A stretch of DNA of 64,000 nt from an uncultured Oscillospiraceae bacterium (GCA_900539425.1 UQBX01000010.1:1-64000), one strand, 5' to 3'; numbered from the stretch's first letter, positions 8,682 to 18,183 are shown. Notes: generated by a model not told the origin, from the sequence alone. Numbers and translations: made by a program.

Positions 8682-10355
8682 TCAGTTTACTTTATCGGAT
8701 ATTATTGTTCCGTTCCAAATGTCAAAAGTAAGCTCCTCTGTGCAGTTCCCGTAACTGAATTTAACTTTCATTATATGCGGTTCAATAAAATCCGCACTGA
8801 GAATAGTATAATTTTCTTTTTTAAACGCATTTTTTAATGCTTGCAGCTGCTCACTGTTGTATTTGCCCACGTTGTCAGATACAAAAAGCAGGCTGCCGAA
8901 AACCGAGTTGATTTTGGAAAGCAGTTTTCTGCGGTTAAAATCCATTTTGATGTTTTCATCACGCAGCAGAAATACGTCCGGATCGTTCATCCATGCTCTG
9001 CCGTTAAGATGACGGCGGAAGATAGTATTTGAAACGGCGTGGGGTGTAGAAACATCCTCGCGTGTGGAATGGCGGCGGTGGTGCCAGTTCAAAGAAATGT
9101 CTGAGCCGATACGGCAGTAATCTACTTTGCCGAAAGCAGGCATAAGCGGAACACCGCAGCCGAGAATAAGTTTTTCGCCGCAGCAATCACGCAGAAGATC
9201 CATAGCATCGCACATGATTTCTCCTCTTGATTTGTTGTGCATAGGAAGTACGCAGGCGCCGTAAAGAAAGTCAAGCTTTACCAAATCGTAACCCCACTCA
9301 TTAAGAACAACATCAAAAACACGGCGTATATAATCTTCAGCGCCTTTGTTGTAAATATCAAGCGAATAAAAGCCGCCCCAGTTGTGCCCCGTATTATATG
9401 GCTTGCCCTTGGCATCTTTTATAAACCAGTCAGGATGATTTTTAAACAACTGAGATGATCTTACAGCCGCAAAAGGAGCCAGCCACAGACCTGCTGTCAT
9501 TCCTTTTTCGTGTATTCTGTCTGCAACTTCTTTCATCCCTTCAGGGAATTTTTTCTTATCGGTTATAAGCCAATCGCCAACTGCCGCCTGGTATCCGTCA
9601 TCAATTTGAAAACAGTCGATTTCGGCGTCAATTTTAGATAGATTTTCAAGGTCGCGCTTTACAACGTCATTTGTTACCGAGCCGTAATAGTTGTACCATG
9701 TGGTGTATCCTGTGCGCTTCTTATGTTCTCTGCAGGTTATTCCCATCTGCTTAAAATATTCGTCAAAAGCGTTTTCATATGTGTCCGAAATAAATGTAAA
9801 AGACAGTATTTCAGTATTATCAGTATAAGTTACGCCCTCAAGATCTTTTCCTATAAGTACGCAGTTCCTTACGGCGTCAAAAGTAACGGTTGTATAGCCG
9901 CTTCTTTCGCTGAGTGAGCCAAACAGATCTATCTGTTCGCCGCTTCTTACATAGCCGTATGACCATCCGTAGAATATTCCGCGGCTGCGGGGATATTTAT
10001 GGAAGTTCAAATCGCCTGATTTGCTGAAACCTATTTTTTGAAGAGGTGTTCGCATTACTCCGAATTCCGTCAGACCGGAAAGCTCGCTCATCTGCTCATC
10101 GGGGCGGTATTCCAAACTATCAGTCCAGCTTTGGTATCCGTTTACGTAAATTCTGTTGTCAGAGTTGAATGAGTAAGGGCATTTTATCGTAAAAGAATCA
10201 ATACTCATACTTTGTTTAGGGCAGAGGGTAACGAGCAGTTTATTGCCGTTTAATGATGTTTTAAGTGAAAAATGCTCTGTTTTTGCCCCGGTGGCAAGAT
10301 ACTGTATACCGTTTACACGGTATTCGATACGAAATGACAGTTGTTTTATATCCAT
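8682..10355 (-). CDS. Alpha-galactosidase-like enzyme, GH36 (clan GH-D)
   Basis: A 557-residue cytosolic glycoside hydrolase. An N-terminal beta-sandwich (about 1-200) precedes a TIM barrel with the clan D pattern: DCFQIDDGYQ (D252/D253), GLWLAPF, DLVKLDFLYG with nucleophile D362, and YCRIGSDISLNW with acid/base D419. GH36 enzymes remove alpha-galactose (some members alpha-N-acetylgalactosamine) from raffinose-type sugars or host glycans. It is shorter than the ~720-residue GH36 enzymes of the raffinose pathway, so specificity may differ. It lies 20 bases downstream of the lipoprotein phosphoesterase. Alternatives within the clan, such as alpha-N-acetylgalactosaminidase, cannot be excluded. 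Confidence 0.85.
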   Translation of the reverse strand: MDIKQLSFRIEYRVNGIQYLATGAKTEHFSLKTSLNGNKLLVTLCPKQSMSIDSFTIKCPYSFNSDNRIYVNGYQSWTDSLEYRPDEQMSELSGLTEFGVMRTPLQKIGFSKSGDLNFHKYPRSRGIFYGWSYGYVRSGEQIDLFGSLSERSGYTTVTFDAVRNCVLIGKDLEGVTYTDNTEILSFTFISDTYENAFDEYFKQMGITCREHKKRTGYTTWYNYYGSVTNDVVKRDLENLSKIDAEIDCFQIDDGYQAAVGDWLITDKKKFPEGMKEVADRIHEKGMTAGLWLAPFAAVRSSQLFKNHPDWFIKDAKGKPYNTGHNWGGFYSLDIYNKGAEDYIRRVFDVVLNEWGYDLVKLDFLYGACVLPMHNKSRGEIMCDAMDLLRDCCGEKLILGCGVPLMPAFGKVDYCRIGSDISLNWHHRRHSTREDVSTPHAVSNTIFRRHLNGRAWMNDPDVFLLRDENIKMDFNRRKLLSKINSVFGSLLFVSDNVGKYNSEQLQALKNAFKKENYTILSADFIEPHIMKVKFSYGNCTEELTFDIWNGTIISDKVN

Positions 10356-10375
10356 TGCTTTCCTCCAGGATAATT

Positions 10376-11695
10376 TTATTTTACGGTTATCTCCATATAA
10401 TCGTTGCTTTCGGCTCCCCAGCTGTCAACAGCGTAAATTTTGTATACAGAGCCTTTTGACGCTTTGCTGTCTTCAAGAGACAGGGTAACAGTTTTATCCA
10501 TATCATCAATTCCGTTATAAAAATCGCTGAAAAACTGTTTTTCTTCATTATTGCTGTTTACGATTTTGTATGAGTGAACAAAATCATCATCACTGCCTGC
10601 GGGGAAAGTAAATGTAACTTTTCCGTCTTTAATTTGAGCCGATCCGCCTGTTAGCGGGATTTCAGGAGCATTGTTAGCCGCTTTGCGGTTTTCAAAAGAA
10701 TATTTTCCGTCATTATTATACGGCAGGTCAAACTGCCACAGCATGTCGGCTTTTTCTTCTTTCCCTGATTGCCCGTCTGCAAAGTTAATACGGTGGATAT
10801 TGATTTTTTCGTTGCCTATTTCCATTATGTAGCCCATAGGAGTGTCTTCGGCATTCGGCGGGATAGTTCCGTTTTCTTTGCCCTCTTCCATTTCGGTGTA
10901 AGAAAGGGACTGTGTGTTGATAACAGTGTAATCGCCCTGCCAGATTGAACGTTCATCAAGCAGGGAATAGTGAACATGACCGCTGAAATTTATAACATTC
11001 GGGTATTTTGAAAGAACATCGTCAAGCGTTGTGTCTCCCCAGTCCTCACTTCCGTAACTCGTGTTTTCCGGCTGATTGTGGGTGATAACAAAAATGGGCT
11101 TTCCTTCTGAATCCTCACTCGCTTTTTTAAGCTCATTGTCAAGCCACTGGGCAGTCTTTTTATAACCCTTAGTCATGTTTCCGCTGTCCGGGGATGCCCC
11201 GATAAAGTGATATCCGTTAACTACGTAATGCGTCCAGGGACTTTGACCTATTATTTCTTCAAAAGCCTTTTTGTGATTAATTGCGGTAAATACGCTTTTG
11301 TTCCAGTAATCATGATTGCCCATTATGGTTTGGACTATCGGCTTGTCATTGCCGAATACGCTGTCAAACACATCCATATATGTCTGAAAAGCGAAACGGG
11401 TTCCCAGGTCGCCTATATCACCGGCAAAGATTATCATATCAACATTATTGTTTTTGATAACGGTCAGTGCCTTTTCAAGATTTTTTACATAAGTATCAGA
11501 TTCTTTTAACTGCTTTTCAGTAGGCGGCAGTTGAGTATCGGATATTACGGCAACTTTAAATGTACTGCCTTCTGTTGTGAATTGCTGAATTTGTGTTTTA
11601 TTCATTTCTTGTTTGCTCCCGGAGCAGCCGCCCAGCGTCGCTGCAATGCAAAATGCCAGCAGCAGGCCGAATGACGCTTTTAGTATTTTTTTCAT
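10376..11695 (-). CDS. Lipoprotein metallophosphoesterase
   Basis: A 439-residue surface lipoprotein: the signal peptide ends in a lipobox LGGC, then a calcineurin-like phosphoesterase domain with VISDTQLP, FAGDIGDLG, TIMGNHDYW, VITHNQP and SGHVHYS, the five metal-binding motifs in the usual order. The last ~100 residues form a beta-rich, fibronectin-like domain ending in ITVK. It would hydrolyse a phosphomonoester or diester at the cell surface. It is encoded between lipoprotein GH18 and GH36, so it probably acts on the glycan released by GH18 before import. Start ATG at 11695 has GGAG upstream. Confidence 0.87.
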   Translation of the reverse strand: MKKILKASFGLLLAFCIAATLGGCSGSKQEMNKTQIQQFTTEGSTFKVAVISDTQLPPTEKQLKESDTYVKNLEKALTVIKNNNVDMIIFAGDIGDLGTRFAFQTYMDVFDSVFGNDKPIVQTIMGNHDYWNKSVFTAINHKKAFEEIIGQSPWTHYVVNGYHFIGASPDSGNMTKGYKKTAQWLDNELKKASEDSEGKPIFVITHNQPENTSYGSEDWGDTTLDDVLSKYPNVINFSGHVHYSLLDERSIWQGDYTVINTQSLSYTEMEEGKENGTIPPNAEDTPMGYIMEIGNEKINIHRINFADGQSGKEEKADMLWQFDLPYNNDGKYSFENRKAANNAPEIPLTGGSAQIKDGKVTFTFPAGSDDDFVHSYKIVNSNNEEKQFFSDFYNGIDDMDKTVTLSLEDSKASKGSVYKIYAVDSWGAESNDYMEITVK

Positions 11696-11724
11696 TTTGA
11701 TTCATTCTCCATAATAGCTGTTAC

Positions 11725-13152
11725 TTATTGAGTTGTGTTGTTTCTGTTTTCCACTGCGTTTTGCATAGCCGAAAACAGGCTGTACTGATTACTCATGGGG
11801 AAATCAAATTCTCCGCACCAAATCATCATGCCTGCAAATCCCATATCATACGCATAAGCTGTTTTAGCATATATCATATCATAGCCGTTAAAATAATATT
11901 CTCTTGAATCTTTGATGCCTGTGTTTTGGGATCTTGAATTGATTTCAAAGTCTGAATAACCTGCCTGCATGAAATCGCCTTTATCTCTGGTGTTGCCGTA
12001 AAACGGTACGCCAAGAAGAAGTTGATCTTTTCTGAATCCTTTTTTGATAAAGTATTCAGCGCTGAAATAATGGCAGGTATAAAATTCACTGTGATTGTCG
12101 CGGGAATTTTTTGCCCAGTCATATGCCATTATGTTGACAAGATCAAGACTTTCTTTAGCTTCATCAGTCAGCATAACGCCCCACGGGCCAAGAGCGGAGG
12201 ATAAGAGCAGACCGTTTTCATGGAGTTCTTTGCCCAGACCCGTAAGCATTTTGCTGTATGCGCTCCATACATGGGGCAGACGGGGATACTCCCAGTCAAA
12301 ATCTATTCCGCAGAAACCAAACTCTTTGCATAGCTCTACAAGATTGGATTGAAGAGTATCAAGGTTGTGGTTGATTGCATAAACAGAATCGTTGTTGGCG
12401 TGTTTTCCGTTTTCTTTCTTGGGATTTGCAATACAGCACCAAATACGAACCGGTCTGTTCCCGATTATTTCTTTGAGCGCTTCTGTTTCTTTTTTCAGCA
12501 TTTCGCTGTCATATTCAAGAGTGCCGTCTTTTGTGAATCCTACGGCTCCGATTATAATTGCGTCAGTAATAACGTCAAAGTATTGCGAAAAATCGCTGTC
12601 GTTAACTCTTTCCTGAAAATAAGTGCTGCCTTCGCTAATGGGAAAATAGGAATTGACAATAAAATCATCATTTTGCCTGCTTTCAGCACAAAACGCCTTT
12701 ATTTCAGATATTTTTACTTCTTTTGAGTTTTCAGACGAGTCGATTTTCAGTATAAGGCGAGAAATATCAGCATTATCGAAAGAGCAGTATAAGTAATCAT
12801 CAATTACATCGCCGCCAAAGAGAAGCTTTCTTTCGCCTGCTTCATTTTCTCCGTAAAGGGAGAAGCCCGTGCAATTACAGCCTTTCTCCCTAATGGTTAC
12901 GGTGTTTACCGTACTCATTTTGTCTGCCTGGAGAACAATTTCTTCGCCGCATTTGATTTTGAATATACCGCTGTTTTCTGAATTCTTAACCTCGCTGTTT
13001 TCCGCGCAGGTCAGTGTTATTTCTTCCATATTGTTCAATGTGGAATCGGCCTCCAGCTGGTTTGCTGTGTTTTTACCTGAGCAAGCGCTCAGACTGATTA
13101 TCAGGCAAAGTGCAAGAACAGCACTTGTTGCACGCAAAAATATCTTTTTCAT
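11725..13152 (-). CDS. Lipoprotein glycoside hydrolase family 18 (chitinase/ENGase-like)
   Basis: A surface lipoprotein of 475 residues with signal peptide and lipobox LSAC. I start it at ATG 13152 because AAAGGGA lies just upstream; an in-frame TTG at 13170 would make the ribosome site coding. Residues about 40-155 are a beta-rich discoidin-like domain. The rest is a TIM barrel with the GH18 signature GIDFDWEY, catalytic Glu three residues after the DxD, and later NIMAYDW. GH18 enzymes retain the anomer through the substrate N-acetyl group and cleave chitin or the chitobiose core of N-glycans. In this operon (beta-galactosidase, alpha-galactosidase, GPH importer) an endo-beta-N-acetylglucosaminidase acting on host glycans is more plausible than a chitinase, but this is inference. 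Confidence 0.87.
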   Translation of the reverse strand: MKKIFLRATSAVLALCLIISLSACSGKNTANQLEADSTLNNMEEITLTCAENSEVKNSENSGIFKIKCGEEIVLQADKMSTVNTVTIREKGCNCTGFSLYGENEAGERKLLFGGDVIDDYLYCSFDNADISRLILKIDSSENSKEVKISEIKAFCAESRQNDDFIVNSYFPISEGSTYFQERVNDSDFSQYFDVITDAIIIGAVGFTKDGTLEYDSEMLKKETEALKEIIGNRPVRIWCCIANPKKENGKHANNDSVYAINHNLDTLQSNLVELCKEFGFCGIDFDWEYPRLPHVWSAYSKMLTGLGKELHENGLLLSSALGPWGVMLTDEAKESLDLVNIMAYDWAKNSRDNHSEFYTCHYFSAEYFIKKGFRKDQLLLGVPFYGNTRDKGDFMQAGYSDFEINSRSQNTGIKDSREYYFNGYDMIYAKTAYAYDMGFAGMMIWCGEFDFPMSNQYSLFSAMQNAVENRNNTTQ

Positions 13153-13191
13153 AGTTATTTCCCTTTGCAAACAGATATTGAATTGTTTGTA

Positions 13192-14757
13192 TTATTTGCC
13201 TGTTGAAGCTGCCTCTGCAGCCATAGCGTTAAGTTCTTCAATCTCTCGTTTTTGTTTTTCTTCACGGAAGGCTTTAAGTTTACCTGCCTGAGCTTTCTCG
13301 TCAAATTTATAAAACAGCATCGGTATTGACTGAAGCAGCAGACCGATTGCGCCGAAAGCGGTAAGCATAAAGAATATTACGTTAAGCAGAGTGGTGTAAT
13401 TTACTCCGCCGTAAACAGCTGCCTGAGTTGTGCTCTCAATAAGCGGGCGGGTCAGGTTGTCGGTAATCTTGGTCATAGTGTCCGCATTGTAACCGAACTT
13501 GTCAACAATATCAAGCATAAGAACGTTGAATATAGCTACTGCAATCTTGTTTACAAGGCTTCTGAAAGAAAATACAGTGCCCTCAAGCCTTTTGCCGGTA
13601 CGCATTTCTATATCATCAACAACATCGGAGAACATTGCTACAAGAAGAACGGTCATAACTCCTACAGGGAAGTTGGTGAAGAAACGCATGATTGTATATG
13701 TAACAGCGCCGGCAACCGTGTTGTAGGGGATTATCCACACACCGATTACAAAGCACAGAATATCTGCAATGATACCAAACACGGATACACCTATCCAAAG
13801 CGTTTTCTTATCCATTTTTTTAAGGAATACAGGAACAAGTGCCATAGAAAGCATATAAGAAAGGCCGCTTCCTATCTGGAGCAGGGGGATAAGAAGACCC
13901 TCGCTGGTGAGCTGAATGGAAATGCCGAAAGTGTTTTGTATCCAAGCGCACAAATCATCAATAGGGATAACGCCTGCGCAGTTCCATTTAGCAAAGTAAG
14001 GCAAAAACATTGCACCCATATTAACTATTGCGGAGAAAAACGCCGCTATTGTCAAACATACAAATTTCTTGTCTTTGAATACAATTTTAAGTCCGTCAAT
14101 ATACTTTTCTTTTTTAGGAGGAATATAAACTTTCTCTTTGAAACCGAAAGCGGAGAAGAACATGGGAATTCCGCCGAGCGCTGCAAAAATAAGCGCTGCT
14201 CCGAAGTATCCTGCCTTTTGATTTTCTCTTCCCCACAGACCGGCAACGGTGAAAAACAGGAGGGAGGGAAGAACTGAACCCAGCGAACCGATGATGTTGC
14301 TGAAAGAAATTGCCTTAACTCTTTTTTTGTCCTCCGGGAAAACAAGAGGAGTCAGACCCTGATAAGGAATATCGAGGGCGGTATAAACGGTGTAATAAAG
14401 AAGATAAGCTATAATAGCATATATAAAATTGCCGTTTTGGCTGAAATTGACCGGAGCGAAAAGCAGCGCGGTAACTATAATAACAGGAAATGACATCCAA
14501 AATATGTAAGGCCTGCATTTACCCATTTTTGTATGTGTTTTATCAACAATCATTCCCATCATGGGGTCGTTTACAGCGTCCCAAACCTTGGTTGCGGAAA
14601 GCACAATTCCCGTCATTGCCAAAGACAGTCCCAAAACATCAGTCAGATACAGATTAAGAGCCGTGCTCATAATGCCGTAAATCGTGCTCATTCCGAATGG
14701 AAGCAGGGAAAATGCCATTATTTCCCGAGTGGTTTTGTTTTTGAATACATTTTTCAT
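13192..14757 (-). CDS. GPH-family sugar:cation symporter
   Basis: A 521-residue integral membrane protein with about twelve hydrophobic segments. It has the glycoside-pentoside-hexuronide (MelB-like) signature near the N-terminus: TKVWDAVNDPMMG followed by MGKCRPYIFW. These transporters bring mono- to oligosaccharides in with Na+ or H+. The C-terminal ~40 residues are a charged cytosolic tail. Its ATG at 14757 overlaps the ROK regulator stop by four bases and has GGAGG upstream, so regulator and transporter are translationally coupled. It is the only sugar importer in the locus, which implies that oligosaccharides released outside are imported whole and degraded by the cytosolic GH2, GH36 and (alpha/alpha)6 enzymes. 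Confidence 0.92.
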   Translation of the reverse strand: MKNVFKNKTTREIMAFSLLPFGMSTIYGIMSTALNLYLTDVLGLSLAMTGIVLSATKVWDAVNDPMMGMIVDKTHTKMGKCRPYIFWMSFPVIIVTALLFAPVNFSQNGNFIYAIIAYLLYYTVYTALDIPYQGLTPLVFPEDKKRVKAISFSNIIGSLGSVLPSLLFFTVAGLWGRENQKAGYFGAALIFAALGGIPMFFSAFGFKEKVYIPPKKEKYIDGLKIVFKDKKFVCLTIAAFFSAIVNMGAMFLPYFAKWNCAGVIPIDDLCAWIQNTFGISIQLTSEGLLIPLLQIGSGLSYMLSMALVPVFLKKMDKKTLWIGVSVFGIIADILCFVIGVWIIPYNTVAGAVTYTIMRFFTNFPVGVMTVLLVAMFSDVVDDIEMRTGKRLEGTVFSFRSLVNKIAVAIFNVLMLDIVDKFGYNADTMTKITDNLTRPLIESTTQAAVYGGVNYTTLLNVIFFMLTAFGAIGLLLQSIPMLFYKFDEKAQAGKLKAFREEKQKREIEELNAMAAEAASTGK

Positions 14758-15725
14758 AAGAGTTCCTCCGTTTTCTTAAAAAATGCGTATTTATTTACCA
14801 GTGTATGAAATCCTGCCGTTATTCCTCTTGTATAGTCATCAGATACTATAAATTTGGGAACGGCGTAATCAGGCAGTCCTTTTACAGCCTCATTAAATAT
14901 CTTTTGAAGCCGTTTAGGCTTTTCAACCTGATAAAACACCACGATTTCGGGATTTATACATATTATTACATTTCTTATGATTCTTCCCAAATGAGCTGTT
15001 TCCGTAATATCTTTTCTGTTAAGCCCCATATAGCCTACTTCACCGGCAAATCCGGAACTTCCTTCCAAAACATGGCCGTTTGCCATTTCGCCTACGCCTA
15101 TTCCGTTATGGCTGAACTGAGCAGTTACAATATTTGAGGAGTTGTTTCTTATTCTGCTTTCTCCCAAAACGGTAAGGTTCATTTCATTTTGAACGATAAC
15201 ATTTATTGAGAATTTGTTCTCTATCTCTTTTTTTATGTTCCTGCCCGTAAAAGAGGGGTTGTAGTACCAGTCTATAATTGTTCCGTCCTTAACAACGCAG
15301 GGCATGGCAAGGCAAACAGTTCCGAGAGGGTATTTTTCCTTCGCGTAAGAAATGATTTTATAAACGGCGTTCATAAAATCAGGCATTTCAAACGGAAGCT
15401 CTTTTGTGTAAATTTTTTCATAATTGAAATTATAAAGGGTTGATAACAGCTTTCCGTTATCAACTATAACTACAAGAAAATGCTGGTAATCAGGGCATAT
15501 CGTGTATTTCATTGCTTTGCGTCCGCCTGTTGAGTCTGCTTCGCCCGCTTCGCAAATCATTCCGTACTCCATTGCCTGCTGAACGCATTTTTTTACAGTT
15601 GTCAGCCCGCCGGAATTGTGCTCTGCAAGCTGGGCAAGGCTTGAATCGCCTTTTTGTCTTAGCGTTTCCAGCACATCTGAAAGGTTTTTATTTCTTATTT
15701 GAGTAAGTGTGTTTTGTTCAGACAA
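14754..15725 (-). CDS. ROK-family transcriptional regulator
   Basis: A 323-residue regulator: an N-terminal winged helix (about 15-75, IRNKNLSDVLETL) and a degraded ROK sugar-kinase-like domain. Motifs FAGEVGYMGL and INPEIVVFY align with the ROK fold, but the usual zinc cluster (CxCGxxGCxE) is absent; the chain goes from GYMGL straight to the C-terminal helices. Loss of these residues suggests a pure sensor with no kinase activity. Start is TTG at 15725 with GGAGG seven bases upstream. It is the first gene of the leftward glycan operon and faces the divergent DUF4838 gene, so it probably senses a sugar of this pathway and controls the shared intergenic region. Confidence 0.85.
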   Translation of the reverse strand: MSEQNTLTQIRNKNLSDVLETLRQKGDSSLAQLAEHNSGGLTTVKKCVQQAMEYGMICEAGEADSTGGRKAMKYTICPDYQHFLVVIVDNGKLLSTLYNFNYEKIYTKELPFEMPDFMNAVYKIISYAKEKYPLGTVCLAMPCVVKDGTIIDWYYNPSFTGRNIKKEIENKFSINVIVQNEMNLTVLGESRIRNNSSNIVTAQFSHNGIGVGEMANGHVLEGSSGFAGEVGYMGLNRKDITETAHLGRIIRNVIICINPEIVVFYQVEKPKRLQKIFNEAVKGLPDYAVPKFIVSDDYTRGITAGFHTLVNKYAFFKKTEELL

Positions 15726-15960
15726 TTACATTCCTCCGTTTGCCGTCTTTTAACACGGGGTGTCAAAAGTTATTATATAATTCCTGAACAGCTTTGTCAA
15801 TCGGTGTGAGTGTTTTTCATGTCAAAAGCTGTTATTGCTAAATTTGGTATTGATTACCAACACTTTTTGCTTGCTTTATAAAGTTTGCTAACGCCGTATT
15901 TATCCGTGAAAAAATTTTGAAAATTTGCCGCTTTTATTTCACTGCTGCGAATTTTCTCGG
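15726..15960. promoter_or_regulatory. Divergent regulatory region with candidate operators
   Basis: Non-coding stretch between the ROK gene and the divergent DUF4838 promoter. It holds an inverted repeat TTGGTA-N5-TACCAA at 15845-15861, and TGTCAAAAG occurs twice in direct orientation, at 15761-15769 and 15820-15828. These are the best candidates for regulator binding sites. No clear leftward promoter stands out. The in-frame extension of the rightward ORF to 15925 is not believed, because a good promoter lies inside it. Confidence 0.45.
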
Positions 15961-15989
15961 TTGACATCGCACATTTATTATGTTATTTT
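15961..15989 (+). promoter_or_regulatory. Sigma-A type promoter of the DUF4838 gene
   Basis: TTGACA at 15961-15966, 17-base spacer, TATTTT at 15984-15989. It lies about 70 bases upstream of the TTG start at 16060, which argues against the longer ORF that would begin at 15925. Confidence 0.65.
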
Positions 15990-16059
15990 CACTGTGAAAG
16001 GCGCTTTTGAAAATTTAAAAGTCACTTCTTGTTTTTACAAGAAGAAAGGGGAGAGCAAT

Positions 16060-18069
16060 TTGAAAAAAATAATTTGTTTTATTTGTATTTTAAGCTTTCT
16101 GGCTGTGCCGTTAGTATGCAGCGCGAAAACAGAAAACCATGATAACCTCGGCAGTAATTTTACTCCGTATGACGAAGAGGCTTTTTTGGAGGAATTATCT
16201 GTTGGAGGGGAAAACAGAGTTTGTTTGGCAGAAAACGGAAAGATTTTGTTTGACTGCATTGTTTATCCAGATGAGTTGTTTAAAAACAGTGACAACAGAT
16301 ATATTATTGAACTCGAAAGCGCAGTGGAATTTTTTGCGGATACTCTGAGCACTATGACCGGAGGCAGCATTAAAACTGTTTCTCAGTCAGATTATGATGG
16401 AGGCAAAGCGGTAATTCTTGCGCTTGATGAAAATATTGAAGCTGACAACGGCGGTTATGCTTTAAGTATAACTAATCAAAGTATAGAGATAAAAGCAAAA
16501 GATTACAGCGGTCTGAGTGGCGGAATTTATGCGTTTCTGGAGGATAAACTGGGATGTATGTATGTTTCCGAAAGCTATGATTATATTCCGAAAGCAAAGA
16601 CTATTTGGCTTGATGAGTGTGAGATAAATCATACCCCGTCAATAGAATGGAGATACGTATACGCATACGAACCTGAATTGCGTACAAATGAGGACGGAAC
16701 AAAAAATTACAGCGGCTGGAACAGCAAACTTCGGCTCAACGGTGCGGGGTCAAATGATTGGTATGCCTGGGTTCATACGTCATTTACTTATGTTCCTCCC
16801 GAAGAGTATTTTGATGAACATCCGGAATATTACAGCCTTTATATGGGCAGGCGTACATATAAGCAAGGGCCTGTTTCAGGTCAGCTGTGCTGGACTAATG
16901 AGGATGTATACAAGATAATTTCCGAGAAAGTTTTGCAGGAAATGAGAGATAACCCCGATGTTCATATTTGGGATGTGAGCCAGATGGATACGTGGGAGAA
17001 CAGAGGCACAGGCTGCCAGTGCGATAAGTGCAAAGCGATAGATGAGAAAGAGGGTACCCCAATGGGTTCCTTGCTTACATTTATCAACAGACTGGCTGAT
17101 GAAGTGGCAAAAGAATTTCCTGATAATTATATTTCAACACTTGCTTATAACTATACAGAGGATCCCCCTAAAAATATAAAACCCAGAGATAATGTTATCA
17201 TAAAACTTTGCCTGATGCCCGGTGACTGTGCGTCCGGTTATGCAAATCCCGTCAGTAAGAATGCCGAAAAAGCTAATGAATTAGTAACTTCTTGGGGCAA
17301 GGTTGCCAGTCATATTGTTATTTGGGATTACAATATAGATTTCCATAATTATCTCATGCCTTTTCCTATTTTAGATACAGTTAAAGAGAATAATGATTTT
17401 TATTTGGATAACAACGTTTACGGCATATTTCACCAGATGAGTGCCGATAAAGGCGGGGATTTTGCAGAGCTTAACAGCTATGTATTTGCCAGACTTATGT
17501 GGGACAGAAATACAGATGTTCAGGAAATTTTCAATAAATACCTTACTGTATATTACGGTGAGGCAGCCCCGTATATTGCTGAATATTATTCAAATCTGCA
17601 AAGTAATGTTGAGCAATCCGGCCAAGGGCTGTATATATATGCAAAGCCGTGGCAATACATAACTTCATATTTATCTCCTGCCAATATTGATGAATATCTT
17701 GCTTCATTTGAAAAAGCTCAGGAAGCGGTTAGCGGAAATGAAGAGCTTCTTGCAAGAGTAGAAAAGGCAAAAGCCAGTGTGCTTTTTGCAAAAGCAGATC
17801 AGTTTTCAACCGATTTTGAAGGCAGAGAAAAAGCGCTCAATGAGTTTATTGAGATTTGTGAGAAAAACGATATTACATCTTTAATTGAGGGCGAGCAAAA
17901 CGGCGATGAAATTCAGGTATTCCGCGATAAGGTGGAAAACCAGATAAAAGCATTTCCTTTCATAATTGCGGGAGTTGTATTATTGTTTGCCGCTTTAATA
18001 GTTTTGGTATCGTTAACCGTTAAGCATAAGAAAAGATACGGTTCTGTCTTGCTTTGGAAAAAGCGCTGA
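16060..18069 (+). CDS. Membrane-anchored DUF4838 glycosidase-like protein
   Basis: A 669-residue extracytoplasmic protein. The start chosen is TTG at 16060, preceded by AAGGGGAG and followed by a clear signal peptide (KKIICFICILSFLAVPLVC). Residues ~35-200 resemble the alpha-glucuronidase/GH20-type N-terminal alpha/beta domain; the centre is the DUF4838 domain, a probable TIM barrel, with motifs SNDWYAWVH, HPEYYSL, QLCWTNEDV, GCQCDKC and DYNIDFHNY. A single transmembrane helix near residues 632-654 is followed by a short basic tail, so the protein is held by its C-terminus. DUF4838 proteins occur in polysaccharide-utilisation loci but the reaction is not established as far as I know. It has its own promoter and is divergent from the ROK/GPH operon, implying shared control. 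Confidence 0.8.
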   Translation: MKKIICFICILSFLAVPLVCSAKTENHDNLGSNFTPYDEEAFLEELSVGGENRVCLAENGKILFDCIVYPDELFKNSDNRYIIELESAVEFFADTLSTMTGGSIKTVSQSDYDGGKAVILALDENIEADNGGYALSITNQSIEIKAKDYSGLSGGIYAFLEDKLGCMYVSESYDYIPKAKTIWLDECEINHTPSIEWRYVYAYEPELRTNEDGTKNYSGWNSKLRLNGAGSNDWYAWVHTSFTYVPPEEYFDEHPEYYSLYMGRRTYKQGPVSGQLCWTNEDVYKIISEKVLQEMRDNPDVHIWDVSQMDTWENRGTGCQCDKCKAIDEKEGTPMGSLLTFINRLADEVAKEFPDNYISTLAYNYTEDPPKNIKPRDNVIIKLCLMPGDCASGYANPVSKNAEKANELVTSWGKVASHIVIWDYNIDFHNYLMPFPILDTVKENNDFYLDNNVYGIFHQMSADKGGDFAELNSYVFARLMWDRNTDVQEIFNKYLTVYYGEAAPYIAEYYSNLQSNVEQSGQGLYIYAKPWQYITSYLSPANIDEYLASFEKAQEAVSGNEELLARVEKAKASVLFAKADQFSTDFEGREKALNEFIEICEKNDITSLIEGEQNGDEIQVFRDKVENQIKAFPFIIAGVVLLFAALIVLVSLTVKHKKRYGSVLLWKKR

Positions 18070-18183
18070 ACAGTAAAATTCGGCTTGATTTAATCAGCGT
18101 TTATCTGTTTAAAAATTAATGTTTTGCGGTGAATATTAGCAAAAATATTTGAAAACGCAATCGTGCTGTTTTATTAAAATTAA

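Noticed and set aside
13153..13170. TTG at 13170 as start of the GH18 lipoprotein
   Set aside because: It would place the AAAGGGA ribosome site inside the coding sequence and put extra residues before the signal peptide.
15925..16059. 45-codon N-terminal extension of the DUF4838 protein
   Set aside because: A good promoter lies inside it, and the signal peptide and ribosome site fit the TTG at 16060.
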